This document shows positions 8,218-16,700 of a stretch of DNA of 49,461 nt, piece after piece. The DNA is from CAZOEL01 sp964578835 (GTDB taxonomy: Bacteria; Desulfobacterota; Syntrophobacteria; Syntrophobacterales; Syntrophobacteraceae), in assembly GCA_964578835.1 (NCBI GenBank), contig CAZOEL010000052.1:1-49461 (forward strand). Direction: 5' to 3'. The number at the start of each line of letters is the position of its first letter. The stretch's first letter is position 1. Both the position numbers and the translations under genes were made by a program. The notes beneath the pieces are model-generated. The model saw only the letters and a list, made by a program, of their open reading frames with translations. It searched no databases and was not told where the DNA came from.

Positions 8218-10124
8218 CTCACCACCTCCCTCTCAAGGGAGTCGATGTCAATTTGAAAAACACCATCTTCAATTCTGGCACTGTTCAATATCGCAATTGT
8301 GGCTTTGGTGCCGCGAACACCCTCCGGCGACAGGTTCCAACATGTAGACAATGATGAAGATATCCGGTCCACACTAAGGCTGAACGGTTCCATCAGCATC
8401 TCGGAATCATTACCTCTGTAGTGTCCTTGATCACCAATGACCAGTATATTGGTGCCATGGCTTTGGCTCAGTTTCGTGCGGATCGATTCAACCACAAGAA
8501 CCTTAGATACTTCTGGATCAACGATATCAATCGAATGGTCGGATTGCAGAATCTTTATACCCTCAAGGCTGCGGAGTCTATCTAAGGCCATCTCCAAAAG
8601 CAAATACATAGGGAACGGAGATACCGGTGAGATAGAAATCTGTCTTTCTCTGGTGTCGAGCTTTGCGCGATTTCCATTCAGGATAGCGTCACTTGCAAGA
8701 AGGTCATTTGCTTCTCTAATGATAGCAGAGAGACTCTTTTCGTCAAATGATGGCGGATCTTCGCATAGCGGTAAAATAATAGACCCATTGTAATAGCCAA
8801 CGATCATTCGCTCCCAATAGTCAGAATTTACTACCTTTCTAAGGCTGCCTTGAACAGAACGCCCTCTTCCTGTCGCCACTCCAATCAGAATGCCTTCAGC
8901 TAAGAGCCTGTTCACAGCATGCCCAATCTCGGGCTTAGGTGCGGTAAATCTTTCAGGCGGGTCACATAATGTTCCATCGTAATCAAAGATCACTGCAGCA
9001 AATTTGCTGCACTTCAACTTAACGAGAAAGCGGTCGAGCCAGTCTCCTACAATTGATGGTGGCAGACCCGTTGCCCTGGATTTCCGGCTTATCCAGACCT
9101 TACGATTGCTAGCCTTGCGATTGCAGATGACGGGGTTAAGTCCCAGGCTGTAAATCTTCCTCCCGAATTCCGGAACCTTTGGCCTACCAGGATCGATCCC
9201 GATTTGCTGTCCTATTGCACCAACAAGATGAAAGACCTGAAGGAGAAGATCAATTCCGGCCAAAGGACCGTCAAATGATGAGCGAAGGAGCGCCCTTGGA
9301 TACATGGCAGGAAGAAGTGTAAGAGTCTTATTGGCTAAAAGCGCTAACGGCGGGGTCTCGATTACCAACATCGCAGATTCATCGCCTTTCTTGTCAAACC
9401 AGTGGTGACGGCCATGCCCGAAGTTGCGCAAGTCGGAGATTAGGATATTCTTTAGTGCTGCTTCAGCGACCTTCGATTCCAGATCGATAAGCGCCGGCCA
9501 TGCCCATTCCCCACCTACAGCGACAATGGTTTTACAATTTAGAACCTCGTGCCATTCAGAGCTATGGAAGTCAGGAATGTTATTGATCAGTTGTTGAAAG
9601 AGGTCTTCCTTTTCCGAGATTGTGCCGTATGCTTTGGCGGCAAGAATGCAGGTTGAGAGGAGTGAATTCACTGCCAAAAATCCATCTTTTCCTGCGGGGT
9701 TGGCATACTCAAAAACGTTTACGTGGCTATGAGTCCTTGCTTTCTCAGAAACTTTGCTGCCCATTCGAGCACAAAAGATAGAAGTGGCGGCAAATTCCCG
9801 TTGAATGGTTATGTCAACTGCGCGAAGGATATCTTTGTTGGCGCCTGACGCCGTCAAGAATAAAACTGCATGACGCGCGGGGTTTATGCCCGAAAAAAAG
9901 AGGTCCAATGGCGTCATTGCCTTAGCCATCTGGCCGGTCGTCTGCTCATGAAGTCGAGCGATAAAATGCGCACCACTCAAAGATCCTCCTGAACCTACAA
10001 CCACTAAGGGAAAAGGCAAAATAGTGGCGATCATTTTCTCCAGCTGAGACGGAACTGATCGCGAGAGGCACCCCTCGATCGTGTCCGGTAAATATTTAAG
10101 TTCTTCCTGAAAGGCTCTGCCCAT
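8214..10124 (-). CDS. SIS-domain / HAD-phosphatase fusion protein
   Basis: A 636-residue fusion. The N-terminal half is a SIS (sugar isomerase) domain, recognisable by VVVGSGGSLSGAHF near residue 38 and FLTASGANKDILRAV, as in GlmS-like isomerases and phosphosugar-binding proteins. The C-terminal part is a HAD hydrolase with VIFDYDGTL near residue 376 (catalytic DxD), ATGRGRS (motif II) and VIGDQGHYRGND near residue 560 (motif IV), closest to Cof/sucrose-phosphatase-type HADs. It would bind or isomerise a phosphosugar and dephosphorylate a related product. It is the first gene of the operon. ATG 10124 has AAGGA nine bases upstream; an open frame to a TTG at 10184 has no ribosome-binding site. 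I know of no characterised protein with this exact fusion. Confidence 0.8.
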   Translation of the reverse strand: MGRAFQEELKYLPDTIEGCLSRSVPSQLEKMIATILPFPLVVVGSGGSLSGAHFIARLHEQTTGQMAKAMTPLDLFFSGINPARHAVLFLTASGANKDILRAVDITIQREFAATSIFCARMGSKVSEKARTHSHVNVFEYANPAGKDGFLAVNSLLSTCILAAKAYGTISEKEDLFQQLINNIPDFHSSEWHEVLNCKTIVAVGGEWAWPALIDLESKVAEAALKNILISDLRNFGHGRHHWFDKKGDESAMLVIETPPLALLANKTLTLLPAMYPRALLRSSFDGPLAGIDLLLQVFHLVGAIGQQIGIDPGRPKVPEFGRKIYSLGLNPVICNRKASNRKVWISRKSRATGLPPSIVGDWLDRFLVKLKCSKFAAVIFDYDGTLCDPPERFTAPKPEIGHAVNRLLAEGILIGVATGRGRSVQGSLRKVVNSDYWERMIVGYYNGSIILPLCEDPPSFDEKSLSAIIREANDLLASDAILNGNRAKLDTRERQISISPVSPFPMYLLLEMALDRLRSLEGIKILQSDHSIDIVDPEVSKVLVVESIRTKLSQSHGTNILVIGDQGHYRGNDSEMLMEPFSLSVDRISSSLSTCWNLSPEGVRGTKATIAILNSARIEDGVFQIDIDSLEREVVR

Positions 10125-10420
10125 CGACTGTGTTCCTTGCTCTCCACTCAGATTAAGGTCTGGTCCTCCTGAAACCTCTTCCAAGGACCGTGCAGTGATT
10201 GTCTACACAGATTTTTCACTGGTTCACTGAACTCAATTGAAAAAAGCATGCGTCCCCCAATCACACGTTTGAAGCATACCAGAAATCTTCACATCTGGTA
10301 ACCAGGTCTTCAGCGCAAGATCAGGGATCTGTATGGGGAAAAAGAGAGGGGTAGACCTACACTTTTGACAAGGGAAAACGCAAGGATTGCCGGAGGGCTT
10401 TGCATCGAAGATCCTAAGTA

Positions 10421-10675
10421 TTTTATTATCTTGCATCCAGAGGAAACGAACATGAGAATGATTTTCTGAGCAATAAGGACCGGGAGCAGTTCCTTTCTTA
10501 TCTGGAATCGGCGACAGTCCGCCATGGTGCACAAATCCATGTTTATTGTCTCATAGCCAATCACTACCACCTGCTGATAGAGACTCCTCACGCAAACTTG
10601 TCTCAGATCATGGAGCACGTGAACGGAGCCTACACGACCTACTTTAATGTGAAACGGCAGAGGGCAGGCGGCATC
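10421..10675 (+). pseudogene. Decayed REP-associated tyrosine transposase (RAYT, IS200-like)
   Basis: Translation of the plus strand in the frame of base 10439 gives the RAYT/Y1-transposase core: SRGNE, then DREQFLSYLESA, HVYCLIANHYHLLIETP with the His-x-His metal motif, and LSQIMEHVNGAYTTYFN. The N terminus is cut by an in-frame TAA at 10415, and after KRQRAGG the frame no longer matches the expected GHLFQGRYKA block. What remains covers roughly 80 residues of a protein normally of 200-300. RAYTs are linked to dispersed REP palindromes; this copy is dead but shows such elements were active here. It lies 200 bases inside the right inverted-repeat arm. Confidence 0.8.
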
Positions 10676-10884
10676 GGTCGTTTGTCCTTTCTCTTTTCGG
10701 CTCCAATACGCCTCAGAAGTGGTACTAAGAATTTGTCGAGGGAGCAGCAGGGCGGGATTGTTCAAGCCCATTCGAAAATATCACGGCATCGACACTGCTG
10801 GGCCGTGAATCCTTCGTTGAATGGATGTGGGAGACTTTGCTAAAGAGGTGCAGGTAGACAGGAATCTTCCCGCACTGGGGTAGA

Positions 10885-11268
10885 CGGATCAACCGGGTCG
10901 AGCCAAGGCAAGATATTAAATTCACTTGAACAATTGCCAAAAAGCATGGTCTTTATCCGCTTTAGAAGCACTATTTCGGCATCAAAAATGACCGTCTAAG
11001 CATAGGGGATGAGCACTCCAACCGGAAATCTCGATAAAAAATCTTCTCTGTGGGCTCTCTTGGCGTGAGCGTTTACCCGAACGCGACCTCCTCCGGAGAC
11101 ATTTAACCGAGTCTCCAAGTGTGGATTTCATGCCGGAAACGTCCCCGGTGGTTTCAGCCATAGAGTGCCCTGTGAAGAAACGCGTTAGCTTCTGATGAAG
11201 AATACATCCTCAGACCCGTATTCCATGATCCCAAGCCATAGAATACGCCGTGGACAACCTGGTGTGCT
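10885..11268 (-). repeat. Right arm of perfect 384-bp inverted repeat
   Basis: This is the exact reverse complement of 2251-2634 over 384 bases. The interval from 10125 to 11619 has no intact gene: it holds the operon's upstream region, the RAYT remnant, this arm, and then a promoter and structured region leading to a terminator. The outer flank 11269-11318 is a diverged reverse-complement match to 2199-2250. Confidence 0.95.
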
Positions 11269-11325
11269 TAACGGTGGATTTCATGCCTGAAACCTCCCCG
11301 ATGGTTTCAATCATCGAAGACACCT

Positions 11326-11354
11326 TTGGCCAAATCAGATATTCAACGTATAAT
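11326..11354 (+). promoter_or_regulatory. Sigma-70-type promoter
   Basis: TTGGCC at 11326-11331 and a perfect TATAAT at 11349-11354 are separated by 17 bases. Transcription would start near 11361 and run rightwards, away from the inverted-repeat arm, into a region without open frames that ends in a terminator about 210 bases further on. No gene on the plus strand follows. Confidence 0.5.
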
Positions 11355-11360
11355 AGAGGC

Positions 11361-11574
11361 GCTGCACCAGAGGGGAGCCCACACTCTCCGCCCAAGCCTT
11401 GAAAAGTGGAGCTCGCAGCCATTGGCGGCCAAAAGGCTGGCTCATTGGGAGAGGGTCCGAGGGATCTCGGCTACGATGTCTTGATGCGGCGCGCTTTACT
11501 TCCGGCGCGAAAGGAAGCCACCGCTCTCACAAAATAGGCGAGCCGAACACCTTTCGGGGCTCGGCTCGCTTTTA
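11361..11574 (+). ncRNA. Candidate structured small RNA
   Basis: Between a good promoter and a strong intrinsic terminator lie about 210 bases with no recognisable protein but several hairpins: CAGCC...GGCTG at 11417-11440 with an inner TTGG/CCAA stem, CCGAG-GGAT-CTCGG at 11457-11470 with GGA in its loop, CTTCC...GGAAG at 11500-11518, and the terminator stem. I could not match it to tmRNA, RNase P, SRP or 6S RNA. GGA in a loop is the kind of site CsrA-type proteins bind, but that is speculative. It lies antisense to nothing and beside the 3' end of metF. Confidence 0.35.
11531..11573. terminator. Bidirectional intrinsic terminator
   Basis: GCGAGCCGA (11538-11546) pairs with TCGGCTCGC (11561-11569), a nine-base GC-rich stem. 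The plus strand continues with TTTT, and the minus strand runs into TATTTT. It can end the candidate small RNA from the left and the metF operon from the right. Confidence 0.8.
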
Positions 11575-11619
11575 TAAACAAATCATTGCGCTAAATTTCG
11601 GCTGCTGCTGAACGGCTTC

Positions 11620-12549
11620 TCAATCCACCTTGGGTCTGGGATAGAGGCCCGCTCTTTGAACGATCTCGGGAACCTTTTCCTCCCATTCGATCGCCATGAT
11701 GTGGAATCCGCCGATCCCGGGGATTTCCTTGATTTCCTGGATCTGCTCCACGACGATATTGATGCCTTCTTCGGCCTGCTTATCTTTGGGCACGCCTCCG
11801 AGCCTTTTGATCAGATCATCGGGCACATCCATTCCGGGAACTTTATTCTTCATGTACTTGGCCATACCAAGGGACTTCATGGGAGTCATACCGGCCATGA
11901 TGAAGACTTTTTCATGCAGGCCCTTATCGACTACGCCTTTCATCCATTCCTTGAATTTGGGGATGTTATAGATGCACTGGGTCTGGATGAACTGAGCCCC
12001 TGCGGCCACCTTCTTCGCAAGCCTCGGCACGCGGATCTCGAAGGGATCAGCAAAGGGATTCTCTGCGGCGCCCACGAACATTTTGGGCGGATGCTTCATC
12101 TCGAAATCGTTCATGAGCTTGCCCTGATCGCGCATCTTGGTGACCATGGCGACAAGCTGGGTGGAATCGAGATCGAAGACATTGGCTGAAGTGGGGTGAT
12201 CGCCAAAGCTCTGATGGTCTCCGGTCAGGCACATCATGGTGTTGATCCCGAAAGAAGCCGCGCCCAGGATATCGGCCTGCGCCGCGATGCGGTTCCGGTC
12301 TCTGGCCACCATCTGGAGGATTGGCTCGTAGCCCATTTGCTTTATGCGGATGCAAGCCGCGAGGCTCGACATTCTCACTACGGCGGTCTGGTTATCGGTC
12401 ACATTGATAGCGTCCACATAGTCGCCTATGAGCCTTGCCTTCTCATCTACGGCATCACCATTGCAACCTCTGGGAGGACCGCACTCGCTGCTTACTCCAA
12501 GGTGACCGGCCCGAAAAATCTTCTCAAGCTTGCTCTCTGTCATAATCAT
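11620..12549 (-). CDS. metF: 5,10-methylenetetrahydrofolate reductase
   Basis: A 309-residue MetF, the TIM-barrel flavoprotein that reduces methylene-THF to methyl-THF in the methyl branch of the Wood-Ljungdahl pathway, or runs in reverse when acetate is oxidised. Visible blocks are VSSECGPPRGCNGD, YVDAINVTDN, ILQMVARDRNRIAAQADILGA, MMCLTGDHQSFGDHP, GAQFIQTQCIYNIPKF and GGFHIMAIEW. It lacks the C-terminal regulatory domain of eukaryotic enzymes, as bacterial MetF does. The ATG at 12549 overlaps the metV stop (ATGA) and has AAGGAGG ten bases upstream, so it is preferred to ATG 12543. It is the last gene of a run with metV, two mvhD and two hdrA genes, as expected for the MetFV-Hdr-MvhD complex described from Moorella. 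Confidence 0.95.
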   Translation of the reverse strand: MIMTESKLEKIFRAGHLGVSSECGPPRGCNGDAVDEKARLIGDYVDAINVTDNQTAVVRMSSLAACIRIKQMGYEPILQMVARDRNRIAAQADILGAASFGINTMMCLTGDHQSFGDHPTSANVFDLDSTQLVAMVTKMRDQGKLMNDFEMKHPPKMFVGAAENPFADPFEIRVPRLAKKVAAGAQFIQTQCIYNIPKFKEWMKGVVDKGLHEKVFIMAGMTPMKSLGMAKYMKNKVPGMDVPDDLIKRLGGVPKDKQAEEGINIVVEQIQEIKEIPGIGGFHIMAIEWEEKVPEIVQRAGLYPRPKVD

Positions 12550-13211
12550 ATCTGTGAAACCTCCTTGATCACCTTGCGAGGTCCGCCGTCTCTGCTCTTC
12601 GACCAATCCTTGGGCTCATTGGGAATCTCGAACTTGTCGAGTTGTCCAAGGAGTTTGAGCCTCTCGTATATCAAATGCCACCCACAATCGGTTTCCTTGC
12701 TGATTTCGCATTTTCCGCTGGACGATCCGCCGCACGGACCATTGGACATTCTCTTCGAGCATCTTGCTATGGGGCATATGCCGCCGGTGCTTGCGAGGAT
12801 GCACTCGCCGCACGCCTGGCATCTTTCGGTCCATTCGCCCTTCTGTTCCGTTACCCCTATAAAGCAAGTGTTCACCGCAGGTAAAATCGGTTTGCTGTAG
12901 GCTTCTGCAAGGAATTGAACGCCGGCGCCGCAAGCGAGGGAGAGCACCGCGTCGTAGTTGTTTATCTTCTCTTCGAGCTGAGCCACGTAGGGTCTGTCGC
13001 ATTGGCGGGTCAGGCTTATTTCATCGACGACCGCGTCTTGTCCAGCCTGCTTGAAGTACATTCTGAGGGCCGATGCAAGGATTTGAGCCTCCTTCATGCC
13101 TCCGGCCTCACAAACAGTCACACACCCGTCACATCCAGCCACCAGAATCCTACTGAGACCCTTGACGCTGTCAATGATCTCTTCGATTGGTTTGGACTTA
13201 GCAATGATCAT
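12546..13211 (-). CDS. metV: MetV, iron-sulfur/zinc partner of MetF
   Basis: A 221-residue MetV-type protein (methylene-THF reductase C-terminal domain family). It carries the N-terminal VAGCDGCVTVC block and a Cys-rich C-terminal half: CQACGECILASTGGICPIARC, then NGPCGG and CEIS...DCGW. In acetogens MetV forms a complex with MetF and passes electrons from the Hdr/Mvh side to the MetF flavin. The start ATG at 13211 overlaps the stop of the upstream mvhD by four bases, and its own stop overlaps metF, so the three are translationally coupled. The cofactor type in this protein cannot be read from sequence. Confidence 0.9.
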   Translation of the reverse strand: MIIAKSKPIEEIIDSVKGLSRILVAGCDGCVTVCEAGGMKEAQILASALRMYFKQAGQDAVVDEISLTRQCDRPYVAQLEEKINNYDAVLSLACGAGVQFLAEAYSKPILPAVNTCFIGVTEQKGEWTERCQACGECILASTGGICPIARCSKRMSNGPCGGSSSGKCEISKETDCGWHLIYERLKLLGQLDKFEIPNEPKDWSKSRDGGPRKVIKEVSQI

Positions 13212-13663
13212 GCGGCTACCTCCCTCGCCGGCCTCTCTTCGGCCTTCATTTTGGCTAATCTGATGGGGCTCGGCCCCAAGCTTCTTATCTTTTCAACCAT
13301 CTCACGGGCGATCTCGGCAAATCTCGGCCCCTGACCGGCGGAGAGATTGTACATCACGACCCTCTCTCCTCCGACGCCGATCTTTTCCAAAATTTCCCGA
13401 ACATAAGCCACTCTTCTTTTCGCTCTGAGGTTTCCCACCTGATAGTGGCAGTCGCCCTCGAGACAACCCGCAACAAATACCCCGTCCGCTCCCTCTTCCA
13501 TGGCCGTCATCAGATGGATCGCGTCCACTCTGCCGCTGCACGGGAGCTTCACTATTTTAACGTTGATGGGGTAATTCAACCTCATGGAACCTGCCAGGTC
13601 CGCTGCGGAATACGCTCAGTAGCTGCAACAGAATGCGATGACTATCGGTTCAAAATCTTCCAT
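13208..13663 (-). CDS. mvhD: MvhD-type iron-sulfur subunit, selenoprotein (Sec16)
   Basis: A 151-residue MvhD/FrhD protein, a [2Fe-2S] carrier that docks on HdrA. The true gene starts at ATG 13663, preceded by AAGGAG, and reads MEDFEPIVIAFCCSY, then an in-frame TGA at 13616-13618, then AYSAADLAGSMRLNYP. The TGA sits exactly where relatives have the second Cys of CxxC (FLCNWCAYAGADLAG in the paralogue at 17702), so it is read as selenocysteine. Without this the gene would seem to start at 13585 and lose the motif. The rest is canonical: LPCSGRVDAIHL, VAGCLEGDCHYQVGN. A hairpin follows the TGA. It overlaps metV by four bases. Confidence 0.88.
13586..13618 (-). promoter_or_regulatory. Candidate SECIS hairpin after UGA of first mvhD
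   Basis: In the mRNA the UGA (13616-13618) is followed after 14 bases by GGACCUGGCAGGUUCC (13586-13601). This folds into a six-pair stem with a three-base GGC loop and a single bulged U on the 3' side. Position and bulged U resemble bacterial SECIS elements, which lie inside the coding region just after the UGA and bind SelB. Confidence 0.55.
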
Positions 13664-13767
13664 CTCTGCGACTCCTTGGTTTAGCTGATGAGCCAAAGCC
13701 TCGAGCCGGAAGCCTGCGCAAAGGCGCTCTCATTAGGCCTCCACGCGGCTTTCCGTCTCAATTTCCT

Positions 13768-16700
13768 CTAGCTTGCCAGCAAAGCATGTACATTCTGGAG
13801 GACCTGATCGTCCTCGTAGTGGCTTAGTTGGATAACCTTGGCGGGGCATTCCGAAACACAAGTCCCGCAGCCCTGGCAAAGCGCCTCGTTGATTTCCGAG
13901 ACATTGTCCTCATTGATCTTGGGAACATTGTACGGGCAGCTCATTACGCACACCAGGCACGCGGCGCATCGGCTGGGATCGACGTGCGCCACGGCTCCGC
14001 CCACGCTCAGGGTCTTTCCGGCAAGGAAGGAGCCGGCTCTCGACGCGGCCGCCAAAGCCTGCGTGATGGACTCGCTGATGAGCTTGGGCGCATGGGCCGT
14101 GCCGCAGAGGTAGATGCCTTCCGAAGAGAAGTCTACGGGGCGGAGCTTCGCGTGCGCCTCGATGAAGAAATCGTAAGCATTTCTAGGAACTTTGAGGTGC
14201 GATGCAAGCTCGTCGGTCTCGTTGGCGAGCGTCGCGGCGCTCAAAACGACGGCGTCAGCCTGCATCTTGACCGGCCGCTGCAGCACGTGATCGGTGTAGA
14301 CTACTTCCACACCATCGCCGTTGCCGCTCACCTGAGGCGCATTCTCGGGATCGAAGCGGGCGAAAACCACCCCCTTCTTTCTCGCCTCCGTATAATAATC
14401 TTCGAGCAACCCGTACATTCTCATGTCCCGGTACAGGATATAGACATCCGTTTCCGGATTGAGATCCTTGATCTGCAAAGCGTGCTTCACCGCGCTCTGA
14501 CAGCAGATGCGGCTGCAATTGGGGTTTTCCTCGTTTCTCGATCCGACGCACTGGACCATGACGACCCGGTCCCACTTCTTCGGATCGGTTCCATTGGTCT
14601 TACCGTGCAGGAGCTTATCGAGCTCGAGCTGGGTCATGACCTTATCGCTCTCGCCGTAGCCATACTCCTTGGGCTTGTGCTCATGGGCTCCGGTCGCAAC
14701 AATGGCGACTCCGTGCTCGATGGTGTGCTCGGTCTTATCGGACCCAAATTCTATTTTGGTGGTGAAGTTGCCCTTGTATCCCTTGAAGGAAGTAACCCGG
14801 GCATCAGTGAACACCTTTATTTTATCATTTGCGCGAACTTCGGCAATCAGCTGATCGATGTAAGGCTGGACTTCGCGGCCTTCAATGGTGTGGGAAACCT
14901 TGCGGGCGAGGCCGCCGAGCTCGCTCTCTTTTTCAATCAAGGTGGCGTCGAAGCCCTGCTGCGCCATGTTCAGCGCCGCATTGAGGCCGGCCACGCCGCC
15001 GCCTATTACAAGACCGCCCTGCTTGATTTCTACTTTCTTCTCTTCCAACTGCTTGAGCTTCGCCGCTCGGGCCACAGCCATTCTCACCAGGTCCTTGGCT
15101 TTGGCGGTAGCGCCTTCCCGATCTCCCATGTGCACCCAGGAATCCTGGTTGCGGATATTGGCCATATCGAAGAGGTACTTGTTCAGGCCTATATCGAGGA
15201 GGGTTTCGCGGAAGAGCGCCTCATGGGTGAGCGGAGTGCAGGCGGCGACCACCATGCGGTTTATGCCCTTCTCCTTGATCACTTCACCCATGCGAACCTG
15301 AGTGTCCTGAGAGCAGGTAAAGAGGTTGTCCTCAACGTGCACGACATTGGGCAGGGACCTTGCGTATTCCCTTACGGCCGGAACATCGACGATGCCGCCG
15401 ATATTGATGCCGCAGTTACACACAAAGACGCCCACCCGTGGAGGCTCTTCGCTCACATCCCTTTGCGGAGGCAGCTCCCTGGTCTTGGTCTCGGTCCAGC
15501 GCGAATCTCCCAAAAGGGCGCTCGTCCCGGCCGCCGCGCCCGAAGCTTCCATGACCGACTGGGGAATGTCCTTGGGGCCCTGAAGGGTTCCGCAAACGTA
15601 AACGCCGGGCCTCGAGGTGGCGACGGGAAGGAATTCGTCGGTCTCAGCGAAGTTGTGCTTGTTGAGGTTCACTCCAAGGCGGTTGGCAAGCTCTACGGTT
15701 CCCTTGTCCACCTGGAAGCCGACCGAGAGGACCACCATGTCGAAGACTTCGCTTTTCTGCTCTCCGTTCTCATCCACATACCAGAGCCTGAGATCGGCTT
15801 CGCCTTCGGGATCGATGCTGTGGACTCGAGAGCGGATGAAGCGCACGCCATGCTGTTGCGCCCTCACGTAGTATTGCTCGAACTCTTTGCCGTAGGTGCG
15901 CATATCCATGTAGAAGATGGCGGTATCGAGACCATGATGGGCATGCTCTTTTGCGATGACCGCCTCTTTGATGGCGTACATGCAGCAGACGGCCGAACAG
16001 TAGGAATTGTCGCACTTGTTGATGTTGCGCGACCCGACGCACTGGAGCCATGCGATTTTCTTGGGCTCTTCACGGTCGTAGGGACGCATGAGATGTCCGC
16101 GGTAAGGCCCCGAAGCGCTCAGGATGCGCTCGAATTCGAGGCTTGTCACCACGTTGGGGAAGTTGATGTAGTTGTAGGTATCGAAGAGCGAAGGGTCGAA
16201 TATCTCGTTGCCCGGAGCAAGAATGACGGCTCCCACTTCGACTTCGCTCGTGCGCGGCTGATCGTCGTAGTGGACCGCGCCGGCAAGGCAGACCTTCTCG
16301 CAAAGGCCGCAGCCGATGCAGACGTTGCGGTCGATGGTGAAGCCCCGGGGAATGGCCTGCGGATAACGCATGTAGGTTGCTTCCCTCAAATCGAGCTTCT
16401 GGTTGAACTCATTCACCGCGGTCACGGGACAAACCGAACGGCACTGACCGCACGCCGTACAGCTTTTGAGGTCGATGTAGCGGGGCTGACTTTTGAGGGT
16501 CACATTGAAATTGCCCGCTTCGCCTTCAACCGTATCCACTTCCGTATTGGGAATGATATTGATATTGAGGTGACGACCCACCTCGACAAGTTTTGGCGAA
16601 ATGATGCACATGGCGCAGTCGTTCGTCGGAAACGTCTTGTCCAGCTGGGCCATGATGCCGCCTATCGTTGGCGACTTATCCACCAGATGAACATAGTAGC

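Larger units (their letters stand above)
2251..11268. mobile_element. Inverted-repeat-bounded accessory segment
   Basis: About 9.0 kb lies between and including two perfectly identical 384-bp inverted arms. Inside are a five-gene minus-strand operon and a decayed RAYT-type transposase fragment. By eye the operon is clearly AT-richer than the metabolic operons to its right (sampled lines near 47% G+C against near 60%; not computed for the whole). No transposase is intact, no target-site duplication is visible, and the arms run on into diverged homologous sequence outside. The segment may therefore be an insertion, or a region bracketed by two copies of a dispersed repeat kept identical by gene conversion and able to invert. 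Confidence 0.55.

Noticed and set aside
2251..11268. A classical insertion sequence with terminal inverted repeats
   Set aside because: There is no intact transposase, the arms are far longer than typical terminal repeats, no target duplication is visible, and similarity continues outside the arms.
11361..11574. tRNA-Sec, tmRNA, RNase P or SRP RNA in the promoter-terminator interval
   Set aside because: No cloverleaf, CCA end or conserved core of these RNAs could be found by eye.
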